10,862 bases of DNA from the NCBI GenBank assembly GCA_944325475.1, contig CALVAF010000174.1, positions 1 through 10,862 of the forward strand, given 5' to 3'. Origin of the DNA: an uncultured Helicobacter sp. GTDB lineage: Bacteria > Campylobacterota > Campylobacteria > Campylobacterales > Helicobacteraceae. The notes beneath the pieces were generated by a model, which was not told the origin of the DNA, ran no database searches, and was given only the letters and a program-made list of their open reading frames with translations. A program made the position numbers and the translations under genes. Positions 6,041-10,862 of the stretch are shown one piece after another (the stretch's first letter is position 1; every line of letters starts with the position of its first letter).

Positions 6041-6820
6041 TTAAAACTCCACTAACTCCCTATCGCGTGCTGTATAAGCCGCACACTTGGTGTAACCCAC
6101 TTCTTTAGCAAGCCCTTCTAGAGCCTCTCTTGCAAAGCCAATTTGCTCTATAGAATGCGCATCGCTGCTAAAAACAATAGGAATCTCAAGCCCATAGCAC
6201 ATCTCCAAAATCTCTTTTGAGGGGTATTGCTCCTTGACTTCCTTACGCAATCCAGCAGCGTTTATCTCCACTGCCATATTAGCTTTTTTGACTGCTTTTA
6301 ACGCAGACTCTATATTTTTTCGCAAATCTTTTGTGGGGCGGTAGTTAAAAACCTTTAGCAAATCCATATGTGCCACAATGTCAAATTTCCCACTTTCTGC
6401 CATTTGCTTGGTAGCTTCAAAATACTGCTCCCAGCAAACATTAATATCACGTCTTGCGTATTCTCGGATAAACTCAGGATTATCAAACCCCCAATCTCCT
6501 AGAAAATGCACCGCCCCAATTCGATAATCTAGCGGCAAATCAAAAACCCTCTCTTCTAAAAAACGGGGCAGAAAATCAATCTCTAATGCCATTTTAATTT
6601 CAATCTGTGAGGCGTATTTTGCCTTTAATCGCTGAATTTCCTCCACATAAAAAGATAGCTCTTCAAACTCCATACGAAACTGCCTATCAAACTCCATAGG
6701 ATTGTGGCAAGAAAACCCAAAAACATCAATTTTCTGCTCGATTGCTTTTTGTATGTATTCCTCCATAGTCCCATTCGCATGCTTACAAAGGCTTGTGTGA
6801 TTGTGTAAATCTACTCGCAT
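6041..6820 (-). CDS. PHP-domain phosphatase, histidinol-phosphatase (HisJ/HisK) family
   Basis: A 259-residue PHP-domain protein of the class that hydrolyses histidinol phosphate to histidinol. The trinuclear metal site is complete: DLHNHT (H6, H8), H14, SCHNP (H39), ALEIDFLP (E80), GAVHFL (H105), VAHMDLLK (H151, D153) and SSDAHS (D220, H222). The helper segment INAAGLRK...YPS (186-201), with R192, matches the phosphate-binding region of HisJ-type enzymes. The length fits this family, so it looks catalytically intact. The substrate is inferred: no other histidine genes are in the window, and some helicobacters lack the pathway, so another small phosphomonoester is possible. The ATG overlaps the TAA of the upstream hotdog gene by one base (TAATG), indicating translational coupling. 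The 3' side faces a degraded region. Confidence 0.88.
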   Translation of the reverse strand: MRVDLHNHTSLCKHANGTMEEYIQKAIEQKIDVFGFSCHNPMEFDRQFRMEFEELSFYVEEIQRLKAKYASQIEIKMALEIDFLPRFLEERVFDLPLDYRIGAVHFLGDWGFDNPEFIREYARRDINVCWEQYFEATKQMAESGKFDIVAHMDLLKVFNYRPTKDLRKNIESALKAVKKANMAVEINAAGLRKEVKEQYPSKEILEMCYGLEIPIVFSSDAHSIEQIGFAREALEGLAKEVGYTKCAAYTARDRELVEF

Positions 6821-7296
6821 TATCCCATCCTTTTTTCCATTTCTTTGCTAATGTGGAGATTAAGAATATGCTTATCAAGCACCGCCACTGAAAAGAGCGC
6901 ATCAAAAATTTTAATATCTAGCACAAAGCCTTCTACTTTCACTTCTCTCTTTTTGGTATCCTCGTGCAGACTTTGCGCTTTAAATAGCACTTCATTGCCT
7001 AGCTCAATAGGGGCTAGAAATTTCATCTCCACACCAATAATAATGGCATTGGGGTGATTAACCGCAAGCAAAGCGCTATAAGCTGCGCTAGAGTAGAGAT
7101 TCCCAGAATGCACCAAACCACTTTTATCAAGAATCATCTTGCTTGTTGTCTCTAGCAAAACATTTGCTTGCTGGTTTTTTAGCTCTTTGATCACTCCATT
7201 GCTTGAATCGATATTTTGACAAACCCGTTGCACCACAGATTCATAATCAGGCTTGTTTAAAAAATCCTCATCTTCATTTATAAATTCCTCTTCCAT
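6820..7296 (-). CDS. Hotdog-fold protein (Cj0977 / FapR-like acyl-binding)
   Basis: A 158-residue protein with a hotdog fold of the type seen in Campylobacter jejuni Cj0977, a flagella-associated virulence protein that binds acyl-CoA, and in the effector domain of FapR. After an acidic N-terminus (1-20), the hallmark is GLVHSGNLYSSAAYSALLAVN (60-80), the loop and central helix of the fold. It is followed by strands GVEMKFLAPIELGN, LFKAQSLHED, REVKVEGFVLD and KIFDALFSVAVLD. The usual catalytic Asp/Glu of thioesterases is not evident in the central helix, so binding rather than hydrolysis is more likely. No DNA-binding helix-turn-helix is present at the N-terminus, unlike FapR. It is the first gene of a two-gene unit with the PHP phosphatase and is divergent from pglA. 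The family is fairly sure; the ligand and role are not. Confidence 0.8.
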   Translation of the reverse strand: MEEEFINEDEDFLNKPDYESVVQRVCQNIDSSNGVIKELKNQQANVLLETTSKMILDKSGLVHSGNLYSSAAYSALLAVNHPNAIIIGVEMKFLAPIELGNEVLFKAQSLHEDTKKREVKVEGFVLDIKIFDALFSVAVLDKHILNLHISKEMEKRMG

Positions 7297-7319
7297 ATCA
7301 AAGCACCTTAAAAATTAAA

Positions 7320-7325
7320 ATTATA
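7320..7325 (-). promoter_or_regulatory. Extended -10 box for the hotdog/PHP operon
   Basis: On the minus strand TGT-TATAAT (7328-7320) lies 23 bases upstream of the hotdog ATG at 7296, a good TGn-extended -10. It is back to back with the pglA promoter; the two -10 boxes are 33 bases apart, so their -35 regions overlap. Confidence 0.65.
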
Positions 7326-7358
7326 ACACAATAAAAAGGTCTCAAAAAATAAAAATGG

Positions 7359-7364
7359 TATAAT
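7359..7364 (+). promoter_or_regulatory. Extended -10 box for pglA-pglC
   Basis: TGG-TATAAT (7356-7364) is a consensus extended -10. It sits 32 bases upstream of the TTG start of pglA. Transcription would start near 7371, giving a short leader that carries the AAAGG and T9 tract. Confidence 0.7.
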
Positions 7365-7384
7365 TTTAGCCACATTTTGGACTT

Positions 7385-7399
7385 AAAGGTTTTTTTTTG
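7385..7399 (+). promoter_or_regulatory. Shine-Dalgarno, T9 homopolymer and TTG start of pglA
   Basis: AAAGG (7385-7389) is followed by nine T (7390-7398), and the last two T plus G7399 form the TTG start codon. The spacing is 7 bases. Slippage in the tract would keep a TTG but change the Shine-Dalgarno spacing, so the tract could tune translation of pglA and, by coupling, pglC. Confidence 0.6.
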
Positions 7400-8548
7400 A
7401 AAATCATCTTTCTCTCCCACACCGATTCAAACCTCTATCGCTTCCGACTTCCTGTAATGATTGCCTTAGTTAAAGCTGGAAATGAAGTCCTAGCTCTCAC
7501 ACCAAAAGGCGAATACTTTTCGCAATTTGCTAAATATAAAATCAAAGCCATAGACTACCCCATAGAACGTAGCAGTCTAAATCCCTTTAAAGCCTTAAAA
7601 ACAATTCAAAACATTGCTAAAATCCTCAAAAAAGAAAAGCCTGATATTCTCCATACCTTTATGCTAAAACCCAATATTTATGGCTCTTTTGCTGCCAAAT
7701 TAGCCAAGATTCCTTGTGTGATAAACTCGCTTACGGGGCTTGGAAGCTTTTATATCCAAAAATCCTTTAAAACCACGCTGCTTAGAATCCTCATTGAAAG
7801 ACTGAATTTTCTTGCCTTTAAAATCGCTAAAAAAGTGCTTTTTCAAAATCAAGATGATTTAGAACTCTATGTCAAAAAAGGCTTAGTGCCACACGCAAAA
7901 ACCATTCTTATCAAAGGTTCTGGAATCGACACAGATTTTTTTGCCCCAACACCCAAAAATCAAGAAAATCAAGCCCTCAAAAAAAGGCTAGGAATCCCGC
8001 AAGATTCTATTGTTATTTTGATGATAGCAAGGGCGATTTTACACAAAGGGGTAAAAGAATATTATACCGCAGCAAAGCTTGTAAAAAAAGCGGATTCTAG
8101 GCTACATTTTTTGTATGTAGGAGGGATTGATGAGGGCAATATCGCACCCATTAACAAAGAATTTTTAGAAAATCAAACACAAGTGCAATATCTAGGCGAG
8201 AGAAGCGATATTAAAGAGCTACTTGGAATCTGTGATATTTTCGTACTTCCAAGCTATCGAGAGGGGATTCCCCGCACACTTTTAGAGGCTGGAAGTATGG
8301 CAAAGCCTATCATCACCACCAATGCCATTGGCTGCAAAGAAGTTGTCTATGATGGAGAAAACGGCTTTTTGGTGCCTATTAAAGAAAGTGAAATTCTCGC
8401 ACAAAAAATCCTCAAACTCGCACAAGATAAGGATTTAAGAGAAAAATTTGGCGCTAATAGTCGCAAAAAAATTTGTGCAGAATTTGACACCAAATCCATT
8501 GTGAAATCCTATCTTAAACTCTACAAAGAGGTAAAAAATGTATCCTAG
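7397..8548 (+). CDS. pglA: PglA-like glycosyltransferase (GT4), second sugar of the N-glycan
   Basis: A 383-residue GT-B glycosyltransferase of family GT4, closely resembling Campylobacter PglA, which transfers GalNAc alpha-1,3 to undecaprenyl-diphospho-N,N'-diacetylbacillosamine on the cytoplasmic face of the inner membrane. Shared features are MKIIFLSHTDSNLYRFRLP at the N-terminus, the glycine-rich LTGLGSFYI (112-120), LMIARAILHKGVKE (208-221, with R212 and K217 for UDP-sugar phosphates), YLGERSDI, and the E-x7-E motif YREGIPRTLLEA (E289, E297). The TTG start is chosen because it restores the conserved N-terminus and has AAAGG 7 bases before it; the next ATG (codon 21) would cut into the first Rossmann strand. 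It overlaps pglC by 11 bases. In C. jejuni pglA and pglC are also neighbours (pglB-pglA-pglC-pglD), but pglB and pglD are absent here. The sugar specificity is inferred from the family. Confidence 0.9.
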   Translation: MKIIFLSHTDSNLYRFRLPVMIALVKAGNEVLALTPKGEYFSQFAKYKIKAIDYPIERSSLNPFKALKTIQNIAKILKKEKPDILHTFMLKPNIYGSFAAKLAKIPCVINSLTGLGSFYIQKSFKTTLLRILIERLNFLAFKIAKKVLFQNQDDLELYVKKGLVPHAKTILIKGSGIDTDFFAPTPKNQENQALKKRLGIPQDSIVILMIARAILHKGVKEYYTAAKLVKKADSRLHFLYVGGIDEGNIAPINKEFLENQTQVQYLGERSDIKELLGICDIFVLPSYREGIPRTLLEAGSMAKPIITTNAIGCKEVVYDGENGFLVPIKESEILAQKILKLAQDKDLREKFGANSRKKICAEFDTKSIVKSYLKLYKEVKNVS

Positions 8549-9143
8549 ATTCCTTAAACCTATTTTGGATTTTTTACTCGCATTTGTTTTGATAATTCTT
8601 TCTTCACCCATTATTTTAGCGTTAGCTCTACTTATCAAACTCAAGCTTGGTTCGCCTATACTCTTTACTCAAGAGCGACCAGGACTAAAGGGGGAAATCT
8701 TTAGAATCTACAAATTCCGCACAATGAGTGATGAGAGGGATTCTAAAGGCGAGTTACTTAGCGATGAATTTCGACTTAAGGGCTTTGGGAAATTTATCCG
8801 CAAAAGCAGTCTTGATGAACTCCCACAGCTTTTTAATGTTTTAAAAGGTGAGATGAGCTTTGTAGGACCCCGTCCGCTTCTAGTAGAATACCTTAAGCTT
8901 TATAATAAAGAACAAGCAAAACGTCACGATGTCAAGCCCGGAATCACCGGCTGGGCGCAAGTCAATGGACGCAATGCCATCTCATGGGAAGAGAAATTCC
9001 AGCTTGATATTTATTATGTAAAACACATTAGCTTTTGGCTAGATTGCAAGATTCTCTACCTGACTTTTTTCAAAGTGCTCAAACGCAAAGACATTAGCTC
9101 AAGCACCAATGTAACTATGGAGAAATTTAAAGGGAAGGGATAA
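8538..9143 (+). CDS. pglC: PglC-like monotopic phosphoglycosyl transferase
   Basis: A 201-residue member of the small monotopic phosphoglycosyl transferases. Campylobacter PglC transfers phospho-diacetylbacillosamine from UDP-diNAcBac to undecaprenyl phosphate, the first membrane step of N-glycan assembly. The N-terminal hydrophobic segment (9-35) contains the Ser23-Pro24 break that makes it a re-entrant helix rather than a full crossing. The catalytic Asp93-Glu94 dyad is in SLDELPQLFN. FTQERPGL (43-50), YKFRTM (58-63), SFVGPRPLL (107-115) and PGITGWAQVNGRN (134-146) complete the family signature. The length matches Campylobacter PglC, not the longer fused WbaP type. The ATG lies inside the end of pglA with AAAGAGG (8525-8531) in front, implying coupled translation. 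No terminator is visible, and the stop is one base from the convergent tRNA gene. The initiating sugar could be a different bacillosamine-like or GlcNAc nucleotide. Confidence 0.93.
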   Translation: MYPRFLKPILDFLLAFVLIILSSPIILALALLIKLKLGSPILFTQERPGLKGEIFRIYKFRTMSDERDSKGELLSDEFRLKGFGKFIRKSSLDELPQLFNVLKGEMSFVGPRPLLVEYLKLYNKEQAKRHDVKPGITGWAQVNGRNAISWEEKFQLDIYYVKHISFWLDCKILYLTFFKVLKRKDISSSTNVTMEKFKGKG

Positions 9144-9144
9144 T

Positions 9145-9220
9145 TGGCGACCCTTGGAAGATTCGAACTTCCGTTGCTGCCGTGAAAGGGCATTATCCTT
9201 GGCCACTAGATGAAAGGGTC
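9145..9220 (-). tRNA. tRNA-Glu (anticodon UUC)
   Basis: On the minus strand a 76-base cloverleaf runs from GACCCTT (9220-9214), pairing with AAGGGTC (9155-9149), through the discriminator G9148 to an encoded CCA (9147-9145). The anticodon loop CTTTCAC within CCCTTTCACGG gives anticodon TTC, and the T-arm is GGAAG-TTCGAAT-CTTCC. The sequence matches bacterial tRNA-Glu closely. It is convergent with pglC, with one base between the CCA end and the pglC stop. Confidence 0.97.
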
Positions 9221-9226
9221 GGCGGA

Positions 9227-9232
9227 ATTTTA
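9227..9232 (-). promoter_or_regulatory. Probable -10 box of tRNA-Glu
   Basis: TAAAAT on the minus strand (9232-9227) lies about 6 bases before the mature tRNA 5' end. Transcription would begin at or next to the first tRNA base, so the 5' leader would be very short. A slightly more upstream TATGTT could serve instead. Confidence 0.4.
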
Positions 9233-9297
9233 ACATATTTTGGTTACACAAAAATAAATCTTTGCTTTTATAAAGCTGTCATTTAGAGATAAACAAG

Positions 9298-9303
9298 TAT
9301 AAT
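9298..9303 (+). promoter_or_regulatory. -10 box for the beta-propeller gene
   Basis: A consensus TATAAT, 43 bases upstream of the ATG at 9347, with AT-rich flanks and a Shine-Dalgarno (ACAAAGG, 9334-9340) in between. It gives the downstream gene its own promoter, diverging from that of the tRNA. Confidence 0.6.
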
Positions 9304-9346
9304 AAATAAAAATTTTCAAATAATTTTATTCTTACAAAGGTGCCTT

Positions 9347-10862
9347 ATGTTTCAGCTAAGAAACAAATTAAAACTTATTGGAAGTGTCTTAGGGATTGCC
9401 ACCAATGAAGATTCTGTTATTTGTGTGGATAATTTCTACAATATCGCTAGTTTTTCTATCCAAGAGAATGTCATTGACCAACATTTACAGCTTTCAAAAA
9501 ACACCGAACCGCTACATTCCTTTAGCAAATCCATTGCTATTTCGCACAAAAATGGCAAAGTCGCCATTGGCTTTGCATCAACTTCCAAAGGAATTATACT
9601 AAAAACCAAACCCGAAATTATCCCTATTGCCTCACTTGATTGGCAAAAGTCTAGAATCTCTAAAATCGCCTTTTCTTACGATGATTACTATCTAGCCACT
9701 GGGGGAGAAGATGGCAGAACACTGATCTATCTAAATGAAAACCATCACCTATTACTAAGCTTACCACCTTTTCCTGATTATGTCTCCTCTATTGCTTTTA
9801 GTGAAAGTGGGATGCTTATCTTTAGTGCTTGTTTTGCAAAAACTGCAGTAATCTTTGATATTTTAAAAAATGTAAAAATTTTAGACCTTAAAACTGATTT
9901 TGTTGTAGAAGATGCCTTTTTTTATGATAATGATACAAAAATATTTTGCACCACCCAAAGCGGAATTTTTACCTATGATATACGCGAAGAAAAATATCTC
10001 TCCCAAAATATTTTTGAAAATGCGTGGGTTACTACTTGTCAAAAACTTCCCGGCGAGGAATTTGCAATCATCGGCGGGAAATACAAACCTTTAAGACTTG
10101 TTCGGATTAGCGACACTTCCATAGTTGATGTGATTCCATCCGAATACACGGGGACAACCGCACTTTTTTTAGATAAAAATGTTTTATATACAGGGTATTC
10201 TAATGGCGCTATTGAAATTGCGCAAATTGATATTGGGAAAGAAGAAATGCTAGAATATCTTGCCCAAGATGATTTAAATTCCTGCTTTAAACTCATTAAA
10301 GAAAAAAATCTTTTCCTTCAAATTCTCCCTCAATATAAAGAGAAACTTGATTTTCTATGGAAAGATAGGCTTTTAGAAGCCATTGATTTGCTAGCAAAAA
10401 ACAAACTTGAAGAAGCACAAAGTCTTGTAGAACCCTTTATGCTTGATTCAAATAAAAAAGAAGAGTTTGATCATTATTTGCAACAAAAGGCAAGCGTAGC
10501 ACGTTTTATGGACCTCATTGAAAGAAAAAATTATGCCGAGGCTTATGACCTCATTAAAGAATATCCTTATTTGCAAAATACCATAGCTTATGCGCAACTT
10601 GAAGAATTATGGGAAAAAACCTTTGAACTTACCAAAAAACTACTCGCTCAAGATGTCCAACACAATACCAAAAAAGTGCAAGAATTACTTAAGCCCTTTG
10701 CTAATATTAAAGACAAAAAAGAAACTATCATCACTCTCCTAAAAAATATTGATAAATTTCACCAAGCTGACAAAGAATTCAAGGCAAAAAATTTCGTGGA
10801 ATATTTTAAGCTTTGTGAGAGATTTCCTTTTTTGCAAGAGACACGAAACTATAAAAGCGCCC
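9347..10862 (+). CDS. Large beta-propeller (WD40-like) plus helical-repeat protein, N-terminal 505 codons
   Basis: The plus strand is open from ATG 9347 to the right edge, so this is an incomplete gene of at least 505 residues. Residues 1 to about 295 read as repeated short beta strands of a WD40-like propeller: IAFSYDDYYLATGGEDGRTL (107-126) is the clearest blade, then VSSIAFSESGMLIFSACFAK (146-165), KIFCTTQSGIFTYDI and VLYTGYSNGAIEIAQID. From about 300 onward the protein is helical and charged, with a tandem unit of 86-87 residues: KNYAEAYDLIKEYPYLQNT (394-412) against KNFVEYFKLCERFPFLQET (481-499), and AQSLVEPF (357-364) against VQELLKPF (444-451). There is no signal peptide or membrane segment, so it is likely cytoplasmic. 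The start is supported by AAAGG 6 bases upstream. I do not recognise a named gene; the architecture suggests a scaffold. The function is unknown. Confidence 0.85.
   Translation, partial: MFQLRNKLKLIGSVLGIATNEDSVICVDNFYNIASFSIQENVIDQHLQLSKNTEPLHSFSKSIAISHKNGKVAIGFASTSKGIILKTKPEIIPIASLDWQKSRISKIAFSYDDYYLATGGEDGRTLIYLNENHHLLLSLPPFPDYVSSIAFSESGMLIFSACFAKTAVIFDILKNVKILDLKTDFVVEDAFFYDNDTKIFCTTQSGIFTYDIREEKYLSQNIFENAWVTTCQKLPGEEFAIIGGKYKPLRLVRISDTSIVDVIPSEYTGTTALFLDKNVLYTGYSNGAIEIAQIDIGKEEMLEYLAQDDLNSCFKLIKEKNLFLQILPQYKEKLDFLWKDRLLEAIDLLAKNKLEEAQSLVEPFMLDSNKKEEFDHYLQQKASVARFMDLIERKNYAEAYDLIKEYPYLQNTIAYAQLEELWEKTFELTKKLLAQDVQHNTKKVQELLKPFANIKDKKETIITLLKNIDKFHQADKEFKAKNFVEYFKLCERFPFLQETRNYKSA

Noticed and set aside
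8435..8644. A minus-strand ORF of 69 residues across the pglA-pglC junction
   Set aside because: It is antisense to two well-identified genes and has no ribosome-binding site or family features.
9396..10296. Short ORFs at 9396-9602, 9912-10094 (plus) and 10039-10296 (minus)
   Set aside because: All lie in other frames of the continuous 505-codon frame starting at 9347, which has the ribosome-binding site and domain structure.

Overview
The window comes from a member of the Campylobacterota (Epsilonproteobacteria), most likely a Helicobacter. The DNA is AT-rich, and promoters are recognisable mainly by an extended -10 box (TGnTATAAT). Two gene neighbourhoods match Helicobacter pylori as I remember it: poly-E protein / guanylate kinase / NucT (HP0321-HP0323 type) and tatD / riboflavin synthase / flhX (HP1573-HP1575 type). 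A pair of Campylobacter-type N-glycosylation genes (pglA-pglC) points to one of the helicobacters that carry Pgl functions, such as the H. pullorum / H. canadensis group. The species assignment is inference; the phylum is secure.

Layout. 1-2914 (minus): an operon-like run of a poly-E protein with a degenerate receiver domain, gmk, and the first 269 codons of carB, which continues past the left edge. 3012-3545 (plus): nucT, a secreted or membrane-anchored PLD-type nuclease divergent from the poly-E gene. 3546-3740: intergenic, with a hairpin and a long imperfect inverted repeat. 3741-4532 (minus): tatD, divergent from 4608-5501 (plus): ribE-flhX. 5502-6040: no intact gene; it holds the frameshifted remains of an unrecognised minus-strand gene. 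6041-7296 (minus): a hotdog-fold protein followed by a PHP-type phosphatase, overlapping by one base. 7397-9143 (plus): pglA-pglC, overlapping by 11 bases. 9145-9220 (minus): tRNA-Glu(UUC), one base from the pglC stop. 9347-10862 (plus): the first 505 codons of a large beta-propeller plus helical-repeat protein, cut by the right edge.

How the genes work together. carB and gmk supply pyrimidines/arginine and guanine nucleotides. NucT degrades external DNA and in H. pylori serves nucleotide scavenging and DNA uptake. TatD is a 3'-5' exonuclease-type hydrolase. RibE makes riboflavin, and FlhX is a stand-alone copy of the FlhB C-terminal domain of the flagellar export gate. PglC starts the N-glycan by putting a phospho-sugar on undecaprenyl phosphate, and PglA adds the next sugar; the overlap suggests coupled translation.

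Most of the window is ordinary core genome. The items most worth a second look are the 86-87 residue tandem repeat in the last protein, the T9 tract that separates the Shine-Dalgarno from the TTG start of pglA, the poly-E protein (degenerate receiver domain plus 9-bp tandem repeat), and the decayed gene at 5516-5885. I found no convincing new defence or mobile system.
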